NCBI RefSeq assembly: GCF_031679605.1
Contig: NZ_CP117522.1
Location: 2,604,001 to 2,668,000 of the forward strand
Reading direction: 5' to 3'
Length of the DNA stretch: 64,000 bases
Source of the DNA: Streptomyces luomodiensis
GTDB taxonomy: Bacteria; Actinomycetota; Actinomycetes; Streptomycetales; Streptomycetaceae
In this document: one piece after another, positions 9,218-17,794 of the stretch
How the letters are laid out: every line of letters starts with the position of its first letter
Numbering within the stretch: position 1 is the first letter of the stretch
The notes under the pieces: generated by a model
Databases searched by the model: none
Told to the model about the DNA's origin: nothing
The model's input: the letters and a program-made list of their open reading frames with translations, nothing else
Made by a program: the position numbers and the translations under genes

Positions 9218-10270
9218 TCAGCCGGAGAGCGCCGCCAGCAGCCGGTCCACATCGGCCGGGGTGTTGTAGAGGTGGAAGGCGGCACGGAGGTTCCCGGCCC
9301 GCGCCGATACGGCGACGTTCGCCTCCGCCAGCCGTGCCGCGGCATCGCCCAGGCCCGGTACGGAGACGATGGCCGAGCCGGGGGCGTCGACGGGCCGGTG
9401 GCCGAGCTCGGCGAGCCCGGTGCGGAAGCGGTCGGCGAGCGCGCGGTCGTGGGCCGCGATGGCCTCGATGCCCACCTCCTCGAGCAGGGCGAGGGAGTGC
9501 CGGGCCGCGACATAGGAGTACATACTCGGGCTCTCGTCGAAGCGGCGGGCGGAGTGGGCGAGTTCGGCCACCGGCCCGTAGCAGCTGTCCCAGGGCTTCT
9601 CGCCCGCGACCCAGCCCGCGAAGACGGGGGTGAGTTCGCCGAGGTCCTCGGGGACGGTCAGGAAGGCGACCCCGCGCGGGCACAGCTGCCACTTGTAGGA
9701 CACGCAGACGGTGTAGTCGGCCTCGGCCGCGCGCACCGGGAACCAGCCGACCGCCTGACTGGTGTCCACCAGGGTGCGCGCCCCGTGGGTCCGGGCCGCC
9801 TCCCGGATGGCGGCGAGATCGGCGATCCGGCCGTCCGCCGACTGGACCGCGCTCACGGCCACCAGCGCCGTACCGGGCCGTACCGCCTCCGCGATCTCCT
9901 CCAGCGGCACGATGCGCAGCTTGAGGTCACCGCGCACGGCGAAGGGGTTGACCAGGGAGCTGAAGTCGCCGTCGGCCACCAGGACTTCGGCCCCGGGCGG
10001 CAGCGAGGTCGCGATCATTCCGGCGTACACGGCGACCGAGCTGCCCGCGGCGACCTGCCGCGCCGGTACGCCGACGAGCCGGGCGTAGCTGGCCCGGCTC
10101 TGCTCGACCGCCTCGAAGGCCGCGTCGGCGACGGGCCCTCCGGCGGCCGCGTCGTCCAGGGCCGCCTTCATGGCGGCCACCGCACGTGCGGGCATCAGAC
10201 CGCTGGACGCGGTGTTCAGATATGTCGTCTGTGGCGCGAACTCGGCGCCGGCCAGGCTCTCCATGCCCAT
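9218..10270 (-). CDS. Class V aminotransferase-fold PLP protein
   Basis: Protein of 350 aa of the cysteine desulfurase/isopenicillin-N-epimerase-like group. Motifs in order: TTYLNTASSGLMP at the N-terminus, AVSAVQSADGRI, ARTLVDTSQAVGWFPV with the PLP-ring Asp, and the Lys of VCVSYKWQLCPRGVAFL as the likely Schiff-base residue. The C-terminal domain ends with RAGNLRAAFHLYNTPADV. ATG 10270 or 10264 could be the start; the upstream TTG is less likely. There is no clear link to ectoine synthesis: it converges with ectD across a terminator. Substrate unknown. Confidence 0.78.
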   Translation of the reverse strand: MGMESLAGAEFAPQTTYLNTASSGLMPARAVAAMKAALDDAAAGGPVADAAFEAVEQSRASYARLVGVPARQVAAGSSVAVYAGMIATSLPPGAEVLVADGDFSSLVNPFAVRGDLKLRIVPLEEIAEAVRPGTALVAVSAVQSADGRIADLAAIREAARTHGARTLVDTSQAVGWFPVRAAEADYTVCVSYKWQLCPRGVAFLTVPEDLGELTPVFAGWVAGEKPWDSCYGPVAELAHSARRFDESPSMYSYVAARHSLALLEEVGIEAIAAHDRALADRFRTGLAELGHRPVDAPGSAIVSVPGLGDAAARLAEANVAVSARAGNLRAAFHLYNTPADVDRLLAALSG

Positions 10271-10377
10271 CAACTATGGGCCGGTCGCACTTCGGCGTCC
10301 ATCGCGTTTTCCTGTCGAATGCCCTCAAGCGATCCTTATGCATCCCCGCTGACCTGCGGTGATGCCAACGCCTGGCA

Positions 10378-10457
10378 GGTGGGCCGCCGGACGCCGGTGG
10401 GCCGCCGGACACGGGTGGGCCGCCGGACGCGGGTGGGATTCCGCGCGTCCGGCGGCC
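10378..10457. repeat. Three 18-bp tandem repeats forming a hairpin (probable terminator)
   Basis: Units resembling GGTGGGCCGCCGGACRCG occupy 10378-10395, 10396-10413 and 10414-10431. An inverted copy CGCGTCCGGCGGCC lies at 10444-10457 and pairs perfectly over 14 bp with 10418-10431, leaving a 12-nt loop. It lies just past the 3' end of the minus-strand aldehyde dehydrogenase gene, so termination is the most likely role. The two extra copies could give alternative hairpins. Confidence 0.65.
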
Positions 10458-10470
10458 GTGCCGTGGGGTG

Positions 10471-12006
10471 TCAGTCGCGCTGCTCCCGGACGCCGTTGAT
10501 GCGCCGGGGCAGCCCGAGCGGGTTCTCCTCGCGCAGCTCCGGCGGCAGCAGGGCGGCCGGGGTGTCCTGGTAGCTGACCGGCCGCAGCCAGCGCTCGATG
10601 GCGGTGCCGCCGACCGAGGTGGAGGTCGAGGTGGTGGCCGGGTACGGGCCGCCGTGGTGCTGGGCGGGGGCGACCGCGACACCGGTCGGCCAGCCGTTGA
10701 CCAGGACCCGGCCGGCCAGCGGGGTGAGCTCGGCGATCAGTTCACCGGCCCGGCCCTCGGTGCCCTCGGCCTCGGCGGCGGAGATCTGGACGGTGGCGGT
10801 GAGGTTGCCCTGGAGCCGGCCGAGCACCGCGCTGATCTCGTCGTCGTTCTCGTAGCGCGCCACGACGGTCACCGGGCCGAAGCACTCCTCCAGCAGCACA
10901 TCGTGCGGGCCGTCCTCGGTGAGCCGCCGCGCCGGGACGGTCAGGAAGCCCGCGCTGACCGTGTGCTCGCCGCCGGCGCCGGGGGTGACCGGGGCCTCCA
11001 CCTCTGCCAGCTCGGCGCGCTCCTTGACCCCGGCGACGAAGTTGTCCCGCATCCGGTGGTCGAGCAGGACGCCGGCGTCGGTGTTGCTGACCGCGTCGGT
11101 GAGGGACTTCACCAGGCCGTCGCCCGCCGGGCCGGCCGGGGCCAGCACGAATCCGGGCTTGGTGCAGAACTGGCCCACGCCCAGGGTCATGGAGCCCGCG
11201 AGCCCCGCGCCGATCTCGTCGCCGCGCTCGGCGGCCGCGGCCTCGGTGACCACGACCGGGTTGAGGCTGCCCAGCTCGCCGTGGAACGGGATCGGCGTGG
11301 GCCGGGCGGCCGCGGCGTCGTGCAGGGCGCGCCCGCCGCGGACCGAGCCGGTGAAGCCGGCGGCGGCGATCAGCGGGTGCTTGACCAGCTCGATGCCCGC
11401 GTCGAAACCGTGCACCACCGAGATCACATCGGCGGGTACCCCGACCTGCTCGGCGGCGCGGCGCAGCGCGGCGGCGGCCACCTCGGAGGTGGCGGGGTGG
11501 TCGGGGTGGGCCTTGACGACGACCGGGCAGCCGGCCGCGAGGGCGCTGGCGGTGTCGCCGCCGGGCACGGAGAAGGCCAGCGGGAAGTTGCTGGCGGCGT
11601 AGACGGCGACGACGCCGAGCGGCAGCTTGTAGCGGCGCAGATCGGGCCAGGGCGGGGTCTGGGTGGCGTCCGCGTGGTCGATGCGGACGTCGAGGAAGGC
11701 GCCCTCGTCCACCACGGTCGCGAAGGCCCGCAGCTGGTAGGTGGTGCGGGCCAGTTCTCCGGTGAGCCGGGCGGGGCCGAGCGCGGTCTCCGCGTCGGCG
11801 GCCTCGACCAGCTGGTCACGGGCCTCGTCGAGCAGATCGGCGGCGGTGCGCAGCAGGGCGGCGCGCACCGTACGGTCGGCCAGGGAGCCGCGCGCGGCGT
11901 GGGCCGCGCGCACCACGCGGTCGACCTCCTCCGCCGTGGCTTCGACCGCTACCTGCTCGCGCTGCTTTCCGGTTCGGGGGTCGACGCTCCACACTGGTGC
12001 TGACAC
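10471..12006 (-). CDS. Alpha-ketoglutarate semialdehyde dehydrogenase (NADP+-type ALDH)
   Basis: Aldehyde dehydrogenase of 511 aa resembling 2,5-dioxovalerate dehydrogenases, which oxidise alpha-ketoglutarate semialdehyde to 2-oxoglutarate. Features include VVAVYAASNFPLAFSVPGGD, PVVVKAHPDHPATS, GFTGSVRGGRAL (NADP loop), FHGELGSLNPVVV (general-base Glu), GVGQFCTKPGFVL with the catalytic Cys, and VLLEECFGPVTVV. GTG 12006 is chosen because AGGAGGA lies 7 nt upstream; longer open-frame starts lack this. It is divergent from the IclR regulator with an operator-like palindrome between. Uronate, glucarate and arabonate pathway genes 12-20 kb away make it the probable last step of those routes. Confidence 0.88.
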   Translation of the reverse strand: MSAPVWSVDPRTGKQREQVAVEATAEEVDRVVRAAHAARGSLADRTVRAALLRTAADLLDEARDQLVEAADAETALGPARLTGELARTTYQLRAFATVVDEGAFLDVRIDHADATQTPPWPDLRRYKLPLGVVAVYAASNFPLAFSVPGGDTASALAAGCPVVVKAHPDHPATSEVAAAALRRAAEQVGVPADVISVVHGFDAGIELVKHPLIAAAGFTGSVRGGRALHDAAAARPTPIPFHGELGSLNPVVVTEAAAAERGDEIGAGLAGSMTLGVGQFCTKPGFVLAPAGPAGDGLVKSLTDAVSNTDAGVLLDHRMRDNFVAGVKERAELAEVEAPVTPGAGGEHTVSAGFLTVPARRLTEDGPHDVLLEECFGPVTVVARYENDDEISAVLGRLQGNLTATVQISAAEAEGTEGRAGELIAELTPLAGRVLVNGWPTGVAVAPAQHHGGPYPATTSTSTSVGGTAIERWLRPVSYQDTPAALLPPELREENPLGLPRRINGVREQRD

Positions 12007-12061
12007 CGCGGATTCCTCCTGCTGTGGTGTTACCGCTGCTTGCGTCTCACACATCGACGGT

Positions 12062-12077
12062 GTTCGATATGCTGAAC
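12062..12077. promoter_or_regulatory. IclR-type operator candidate between ALDH gene and iclR
   Basis: Imperfect 16-bp palindrome GTTCGATATGCTGAAC, 56 bp upstream of the dehydrogenase start and 62 bp upstream of iclR. The same core, with 14 of 16 positions identical, recurs at 24333-24348 ahead of the sugar ABC transporter. Inference: operator of the adjacent IclR protein. Confidence 0.65.
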
Positions 12078-12139
12078 GCTGTCCCGGGTGATGAATTTCC
12101 CTGGGACTCTATGGCTGGTCGAACAGAGGGGTCAAGGCG

Positions 12140-12910
12140 ATGTCAGCTGCCGAGACAGGCGGGGCCCAGGTCAAATCGGCGGTCCGCACGGTCGAACTGC
12201 TGGAGTTCTTCGCCGGACGGCCCGGAATGCACAGCCTGGCCGCGGTCCAGGAGGCCGTGGGCTACCCCAAGTCGAGTCTCTACATGCTGCTGCGCACCCT
12301 GGTGGAGCTCGGCTGGGTGGAGACGGACGCCACCGGCACCCGCTACGGCATAGGCGTGCGCGCCCTCCTCGTCGGCACCTCCTACATCGACGGCGACGAG
12401 GTCGTGGCCGCCGCCCGCCCCACCCTGGACCGGCTCTCGGACGACACCACCGAGACCATCCACCTCGCCCGCCTCGACGGCACCAATGTGGTCTACCTCG
12501 CCACCCGCCAGTCGCAGCACTATCTGCGCCCCTTCACCCGCGTCGGCCGCCGGCTGCCCGCCCACTCCACCTCGCTGGGCAAGGCGCTGCTGGCCACCCA
12601 CTCCGATGAGCAGGTGCGCAAGCTGCTGCCGGAGACGCTGAGCCGGCTCACCGAGCACACGATCACCGACCGCGAGAAGCTGATCGAGGAGCTGCACCTC
12701 ATCCGGGAGCAGGGGTACGCGGTGGACCGCGAGGAGAACACCCTGGGCCTGCGCTGCTTCGGCATCGCCATCCCGTACCGCACCCCCTCGCGCGACGCCA
12801 TCAGCTGCTCGGTGCCGGTGGCCCGGCTCACCTCCGCCCATGAGCAGATGATCAAGGACGCCCTGTTCGACGCCCGGGACCGGCTCACCCTCGCGACGCG
12901 ACGTCTCTGA
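12140..12910 (+). CDS. IclR-family transcriptional regulator
   Basis: Regulator of 256 aa with an N-terminal winged helix (VKSAVRTVELLEFFAGRP, VGYPKSSLYMLLRTLVELGW) and a C-terminal IclR effector domain (IHLARLDGTNVVYLATRQS, PAHSTSLGKALLATHSDEQ, GLRCFGIAIPYR). IclR members often control sugar-acid and aromatic catabolism by binding an aldonate, keto-acid or related effector. It is divergent from the semialdehyde dehydrogenase gene and 52 bp before an aldo/keto reductase gene with which it may be co-transcribed. The shared palindromes at 12062 and 24333 make it the best candidate regulator of the whole pectin locus. Confidence 0.9.
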   Translation: MSAAETGGAQVKSAVRTVELLEFFAGRPGMHSLAAVQEAVGYPKSSLYMLLRTLVELGWVETDATGTRYGIGVRALLVGTSYIDGDEVVAAARPTLDRLSDDTTETIHLARLDGTNVVYLATRQSQHYLRPFTRVGRRLPAHSTSLGKALLATHSDEQVRKLLPETLSRLTEHTITDREKLIEELHLIREQGYAVDREENTLGLRCFGIAIPYRTPSRDAISCSVPVARLTSAHEQMIKDALFDARDRLTLATRRL

Positions 12911-12962
12911 CCCGCGGTGTGACGATTCCGGCGAGCGCACGGAAGGCAGGAGGAACAGGCAC

Positions 12963-13943
12963 ATGGAGTACGCACGGCTGGGCACGTCGGGCATCAAGGT
13001 GTCGCGGATCTGCCTGGGCATGATGAGCTACGGCAGTCCTGAGTACCGCCCCTGGCAGCTGGACATCGACGACGCGCGGCCGATCGTGCGGCGCGCGGTC
13101 GAGAGCGGGGTGACCTTCTTCGACACCGCCGACATGTACGCGATGGGCCGGAGCGAGGAGATCACCGGGGAGCTGCTGCGGGAGCTCTTCCCCCGCCGCG
13201 ACGACTACGTCCTCGCCACGAAGGTCTACTCCCCGATGGGAGAGGGCCCCAACGACCGGGGGCTGTCCCGCAAGCACATCCTGGCGGGCATCGACGCCTC
13301 GCTGCGGCGGCTGGGCACCGACCATGTGGACCTGTACCAGATCCACCGGTTCGACCCCGAGACGCCGATCGAGGAGACGATGGAGGCGCTCCACGATGTG
13401 GTGCGGGCCGGGAAGGCCCGGTACATCGGCGCGTCCTCCATGTTCGCCTGGCAGTTCGCCAAGGCCCAGCACACGGCCGGGACCCACGGCTGGACCCGCT
13501 TCGTCTCGATGCAGAACCACTACAACCTGCTGTACCGGGAGGAGGAGCGGGAGATGAACCCGCTCTGCCTGGACCAGGGCGTCGGCGTGATCCCCTGGAG
13601 CCCGCTGGCGCGCGGGCTGCTGGCCGGGACGCGCGACCGGGACCGCACCGGGCCGACGGTCCGGGCGGGCAACGATCCGCTGGTGGAGAAGTGGTACGCG
13701 GACGCGGAGTTCTCCATCGTGGACGCCACCCGCGCGATCGCCGCGGAGCGCGGGGTGTCCCCCGCGCGGATCGCGCTGGCGTGGCTGCTCGGCAGGCCCG
13801 CGGTCACCGCGCCGATCGTCGGGGCCACCAGGACCGCCCATCTGGAGGACGCGGTCGCGGCGGTCGGGCTGACGCTCGACGACGAGGAGGTGGCCCGTCT
13901 GGAGGTCCCCTACCGCCCGCGCCCCATCATGGGCCACGGCTGA
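12963..13943 (+). CDS. Aldo/keto reductase
   Basis: NADPH-dependent reductase of 326 aa, (beta/alpha)8 fold. The tetrad is visible: Asp and Tyr in FFDTADMYAMGRSEE, Lys in VLATKVYSPMG, and His in LYQIHRFDPETPIEE. The NADP-binding end includes VIPWSPLARGLLAG and GATRTAHLEDAV. AGGAGGAAC precedes ATG 12963. Its placement after iclR suggests a role in sugar or uronate metabolism, such as reduction of a sugar aldehyde or side-product, but the substrate cannot be read out. Confidence 0.85.
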   Translation: MEYARLGTSGIKVSRICLGMMSYGSPEYRPWQLDIDDARPIVRRAVESGVTFFDTADMYAMGRSEEITGELLRELFPRRDDYVLATKVYSPMGEGPNDRGLSRKHILAGIDASLRRLGTDHVDLYQIHRFDPETPIEETMEALHDVVRAGKARYIGASSMFAWQFAKAQHTAGTHGWTRFVSMQNHYNLLYREEEREMNPLCLDQGVGVIPWSPLARGLLAGTRDRDRTGPTVRAGNDPLVEKWYADAEFSIVDATRAIAAERGVSPARIALAWLLGRPAVTAPIVGATRTAHLEDAVAAVGLTLDDEEVARLEVPYRPRPIMGHG

Positions 13944-14021
13944 CGGGCGGGGCGCGCGGGACGGGGTGCGCGGGGCGGGGGTTCACGGCGCACGAGAGCC
14001 TCTCCCCCGCTCGCGTCGTCA

Positions 14022-15242
14022 TCAGTTCATCGTCGAACCGATCTCGGTGCGGTCCATGACCACCAGGAAGCTGGTGACCGGCAGCGAACCGTCCTGCCGC
14101 CGCGAGCCGAGGGCCGTGGTGGGATCGGTGGTGACCAGCGGCGGGGTGACCGGGCCGCCCGGCGACCAGCTGTTGTCCCGGGAGACGGCGAGGTGTCCGG
14201 TGTCGGCGCTGCCGCGTCCGTTGGAGACCGCGAGGTTGCGGGTCAGGACGGCGCGGGAGCCGGCGAAGGAGTAGCCCTTGCCCCAGTTGGCGAAGGCGGT
14301 GGTGCGCTGGAGCCGGAGGGCTCCGGTGTTGCCGCCCGCGTCGAAGCCGCTCTTGGAGTTGTCCCAGGCGGCGGAGGACCGTACGACATGGGCGGGCGAG
14401 GGGGCGCCGACGCGGTCGGCGCCGAGTTGGAAGCCGCTGCCGTCGCCCTTGAAGTAGGGGATGTGCCAGCGGTTGCGGCCGTTTCCGAAGGCCCAGGAGT
14501 GCTCGATGGTGACCGGGCTCGCCCACATCCACAGGTCGAGGCCGTCGTCGCTGTTGTGGTACAGCCGGGAGCCGGTGACCACGTTTCCGGTGCCGGAGCC
14601 GTGGGTGATGGCTATGCCGTCGGCTCGCCGCCCGCCGGTGGCGTCGTCGTGGTTGCCGTAGGAGTCCAGGTTGCGGATGACGTTGTCGTGGGTGTTGTCG
14701 CCGCGGAGGGTGAGTCCGGTGTCGCCGTTGCCGTGCGTGCTGAGGTTCTGGAAGACGTTTCCCGCACAGGAGGTGCAGACCAGGCCGCCGCCCGGGGCGT
14801 TGCGCAGTTCGATCCCGGAGACCGTCCAGTAGTCGGCGCTGAGGGAGAGCAGGGCGGAGCCCTCACCCAGCCTGGAGCCGTCGATCCTGACCTTCTCCCC
14901 GCCGTACGGCCGCAGTCGGACGCGTTCGCGGGGAGTGCCGCTGACGGAGCTGCGCAGCGTGCTGGAGGGGTAGTAGGTACCGCCGCGCACCTCGATGGTG
15001 GTGCCTGCCTTGGCGGAGGAGAGCGCCTTTTCCAGGCTGCGGTACGGGGACCCCAGCGTGCCGGTGTTGCCGTCGCTGCCATGGGTGGCCACATACACGG
15101 TGGTGGGCACGGCGCTGGCACCCTCCGGCGAAGCCGTCAGATACACCCCGGCCACGGCCGACGCCACGATCACGGCGCTGCCCAGCGGCAGCGTGCGGTC
15201 CTTACGGCGCCGGTGGCGGCCCCGTTTGCGCCTCAGCCTCAT
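14022..15242 (-). CDS. Secreted PL9-type pectate lyase (parallel beta-helix)
   Basis: Exported protein of 406 aa. An Arg/Lys-rich N-terminus with a hydrophobic helix (LGSAVIVASAVAGVYL) is followed by the right-handed beta-helix start VYVATHGSDGNTGTLGSPYR and TIEVRGGTYY. Segments YHNSDDGLDLWMW, GDGSGFQLGADRVGAP, HVVRSSAAWDNSKSGFD and NWGKGYSF match the conserved core of polysaccharide lyase family 9, which cleaves polygalacturonate by Ca-dependent beta-elimination. It converges with the aldo/keto reductase gene and lies on the strand of the other pectinases. The catalytic Lys cannot be assigned with certainty. Upstream, 15243-15455 holds an A+T-richer promoter region with no gene seen. Confidence 0.82.
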   Translation of the reverse strand: MRLRRKRGRHRRRKDRTLPLGSAVIVASAVAGVYLTASPEGASAVPTTVYVATHGSDGNTGTLGSPYRSLEKALSSAKAGTTIEVRGGTYYPSSTLRSSVSGTPRERVRLRPYGGEKVRIDGSRLGEGSALLSLSADYWTVSGIELRNAPGGGLVCTSCAGNVFQNLSTHGNGDTGLTLRGDNTHDNVIRNLDSYGNHDDATGGRRADGIAITHGSGTGNVVTGSRLYHNSDDGLDLWMWASPVTIEHSWAFGNGRNRWHIPYFKGDGSGFQLGADRVGAPSPAHVVRSSAAWDNSKSGFDAGGNTGALRLQRTTAFANWGKGYSFAGSRAVLTRNLAVSNGRGSADTGHLAVSRDNSWSPGGPVTPPLVTTDPTTALGSRRQDGSLPVTSFLVVMDRTEIGSTMN

Positions 15243-15455
15243 GGCAACTCCTGTTCCGCGTCGAGAGAACGAGCCGGAGAATCCGGGCCGGCCCGCTCCA
15301 TGTCGTCGTTGCCGCCAGTCCAGATTAGGTTGCCGGGCTCCCGAGGATTCTTAGATTACGAAATTCCGATCGCCTCGCGATAGCTTGAGACAACTCTTGA
15401 TCGTTTTGTGGCCGAGGACGTGCGAGAACAGCGAGGTTCGCGTCGGTCTGTTGCC

Positions 15456-16241
15456 TCATGGACGATAGACCTTGCCCGGCTCCGGGGTGGCCGGGGCCAG
15501 CAGCTGGGAGACCGTCACCACGGTGTAGCCGTCCTTCTTCAGCTTCGCCAGGATGCCCGGCACCGCCGGTACCGTGCCCCGGTAGATGTCGTGCAGCAGG
15601 ATGATCCCGTCACGCTTCGTCTGGTCCAGCACCCGCTTCTCGATCAGCTTCGAGTCGGTCGTCTGGTAGTCCTTCGCCGTCACGCTCCACAACACCTGTG
15701 CCACGCCCAGCTCGCGGCAGATCTTGATGATCCGCTCATCCGTACGCCCCTGCGGCGGCCGCATCAACAGGGGCTTGGTACCGGTGAGCTCGACGACGGC
15801 GTCCTGGACACGGGTGATCTGCGAACGCACCTCGTCGGAGTCGGTCTTGGTCAGGATCTTGTGCGACCAGGTGTGGTTGGCCAGCTCATGGCCCTCGGCC
15901 GCGATGCGGCGCACCAGGTCGGGGTGTTTGTCGATGTGGTTCTTGCCGAGCATGAAGAAGGTCGCGTGGGCGTGCTCGCGCTTGAGGATGTCCAGCAGCC
16001 GGGGGGTGTTCTCGCTGGGCCCCGCGTCGAAGGTGAGGGCCACGCACTTGGCGACGGCGCAGTCGACCGACGCATCCAGCGCCGCGTGCTCGGCGCCCGA
16101 CGCCGCGTGCTCCCGGGCGCTGCGCGGCGAGGTGGTGTCGTAGGAGACGCCGCAGCCGCTGAGGCCCAGCGTCAGACACACAGCGCCCGCGAGGAGCCCG
16201 TACGTGCGGGATATTCGGGATATGCCGCCTTTTTGCTTCAT
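15456..16241 (-). CDS. Polysaccharide deacetylase (NodB/CE4) lipoprotein
   Basis: Protein of 261 aa with a lipoprotein signal ending in LGLSGC, then a NodB domain: VALTFDAGPSENTPRLLDIL (motif 1 TFDAGP; the usual second Asp is Ala), ATFFMLGKNH, EGHELANHTWSHK (motif 2 H-x3-H), MRPPQGRTDE (motif 3) and IILLHDI (motif 5). CE4 enzymes remove N- or O-acetyl groups from peptidoglycan, chitin or xylan. The TFDAGP variant keeps one Asp, so metal-dependent activity remains likely. It sits between two pectate lyase genes, which makes acetylated plant polymer or the cell wall possible substrates. An A+T-rich region with TATACAT direct repeats (about 16350-16375) lies upstream. Confidence 0.85.
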   Translation of the reverse strand: MKQKGGISRISRTYGLLAGAVCLTLGLSGCGVSYDTTSPRSAREHAASGAEHAALDASVDCAVAKCVALTFDAGPSENTPRLLDILKREHAHATFFMLGKNHIDKHPDLVRRIAAEGHELANHTWSHKILTKTDSDEVRSQITRVQDAVVELTGTKPLLMRPPQGRTDERIIKICRELGVAQVLWSVTAKDYQTTDSKLIEKRVLDQTKRDGIILLHDIYRGTVPAVPGILAKLKKDGYTVVTVSQLLAPATPEPGKVYRP

Positions 16242-16394
16242 CGAATCCCCGTCATCAGATAGTGCCCGTAATCGCCGTTGTGGTCAGCAACGGCCAAATG
16301 ACGCCAACGGATACACAAACGCGTACAGTTGACGGCGCGCAGCGAGCACTATACATGGCAGGTATACATAAAGTTCATAGATGGATGACAGAAA

Positions 16395-16430
16395 GGGAGG
16401 CCGGGCGGGGCCAGTTACGCCCGGCCTCCC
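16395..16430 (-). terminator. Terminator of the PL1 pectate lyase gene
   Basis: A perfect 13-bp stem (GGGAGGCCGGGCG at 16395-16407 with CGCCCGGCCTCCC at 16418-16430) and a 10-nt loop, followed on the minus strand by TTTCTG. It lies 23 bp past the pectate lyase stop. Confidence 0.8.
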
Positions 16431-16452
16431 CGCTCTCAGGAGCGGCGGACCG

Positions 16453-17757
16453 TCACGGGCGGCCGGCGCCCGCGCCCCTGGCGACGACACCGGGCACCGC
16501 GCGGGGGTCGTCGACCCGGGTGCGCAGCGTCGGCGCCCAGCCCGCGTCGTCGCCCAACCGCTCCTCGGGAACGCCCGCGTTGTGGAGGGCGAGGAGATCG
16601 GCCGGCCGGCCGCCGAGGCGGTTGTTCCGCGCGGTCAGCGCCGTGCCGTTCCACTTCTTGATGATCTTCGCGGGGTCGACGGAGGAGGGCACCGTGAAGG
16701 CGTTGGCCTCGGCGACCAGTTGGGACTCGATGCCGATGCCCCAGCTGTAGACATAGCCGTCGCGGGGGGCCACGAAGTGGTTGTTGTAGACGTCCACCTT
16801 CCCGAACCGCACCCGCGGCGCCCGCTCCACGATGTTCCGGAACAGGTTGTGGTGGAGCGTGACCCGGAGCCTGCCGCGGTCCGTCGCGCCCGCGCTGTCG
16901 CTGTTGCCGATCATCAGCGTCTTGTCGTGGTCGGCGAAGACGTTCCAGGACGCGGTGACGAGATCGGCGCCGCGCACCACGTCCAGCTCACCGTCGTGCT
17001 GCTGGTAGAGCCGTCCGTAGTAGCTCGGCTGGGCGCTGTCGGGGCGGCGGCCGTCGGTGAAGGTGTTGTGGTCGACCCAGACATGGGTGGAGCCGTACAC
17101 CACCAGGTTGTCGTACTCGGAGTTCCAGTTGCCCTCGTCGCCGTCGGTCGGGTCCCAGGCGGGGAAGCAGTCGAAGGCGTCCTCGAAGATGAGATTCCGG
17201 ACGATGACGTTGTCCGCGCCCCTGATCTGGAGGCTCGCGCCCAGCAGCCGCGCGGTGCGGCCGAGGCCCACGATGGTGGTGTTGGAGCCCACCGTGAGCT
17301 GCACGCGTTCGGCCTGCCGGGCGGCGGAGGCGGCGCGGGCCTCCTCCTGCGGGCCGGACGGCTCGGCCTCGCCCCAGGTGGCCGGGTCGTAGGCGGTGAG
17401 GTAGGCGTCCAGGGAGTAGCCGTCGGTCGCGTAGTCCGCGCAGGACAGCGGCTTTCCGGCGGCGTCGGTGTTGGCGTCGATGGTGCCCTTGACGTAGATG
17501 AGCTTCGGGGTCGGATCGGCGTCGTTCAGCGCCTCGGCCAGCTCCGCCCGGTTGGTGACCGTGAACGTATGCGCCCGGTCGGCCTTACCGCCGCCGGTCG
17601 TACCGCCGTCGGCGGAGGCCCAGCCGTCATCGGCGGGGAGGGCGGCTCGGGCGACGGCGGACGGCGTGTGCGCCGAGGCGGGGACGGTGGCGAGAGCGCC
17701 GAGGGCGAGTGAGGCGCAGCCGAGTACGGCGGCGACGCGGGCATGGCGTCCGGGCAT
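16453..17757 (-). CDS. Secreted PL1-family pectate lyase
   Basis: Protein of 434 aa with a signal peptide (VAAVLGCASLALGALATVPASA) and a PL1 (PelC-type) beta-helix. Motifs in order: ADDGWASADGGTTGGG at the mature start, LIYVKGTID, VGSNTTIVGLG, IVRNLIFEDAFDCF, THVWVDHNTFTDG (Ca-binding Asp region), DHDKTLMIGNSD, VTLHHNLFRNIVERAPRVRFG (catalytic Arg region, conserved RxPRxRxG) and VDVYNNHF. It cleaves polygalacturonate by beta-elimination. GGAG lies 6 nt before ATG 17757. The acetylesterase gene upstream, 37 bp away on the same strand, suggests co-transcription. Confidence 0.93.
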   Translation of the reverse strand: MPGRHARVAAVLGCASLALGALATVPASAHTPSAVARAALPADDGWASADGGTTGGGKADRAHTFTVTNRAELAEALNDADPTPKLIYVKGTIDANTDAAGKPLSCADYATDGYSLDAYLTAYDPATWGEAEPSGPQEEARAASAARQAERVQLTVGSNTTIVGLGRTARLLGASLQIRGADNVIVRNLIFEDAFDCFPAWDPTDGDEGNWNSEYDNLVVYGSTHVWVDHNTFTDGRRPDSAQPSYYGRLYQQHDGELDVVRGADLVTASWNVFADHDKTLMIGNSDSAGATDRGRLRVTLHHNLFRNIVERAPRVRFGKVDVYNNHFVAPRDGYVYSWGIGIESQLVAEANAFTVPSSVDPAKIIKKWNGTALTARNNRLGGRPADLLALHNAGVPEERLGDDAGWAPTLRTRVDDPRAVPGVVARGAGAGRP

Positions 17758-17794
17758 GACGGCTCCTGGGGAACGGGGTGGGCGGCGGGAGGGG

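Noticed and set aside
9218..10270. Additional ectoine pathway enzyme
   Set aside because: It is on the opposite strand, behind a strong terminator, and its fold does not match any ectoine step.
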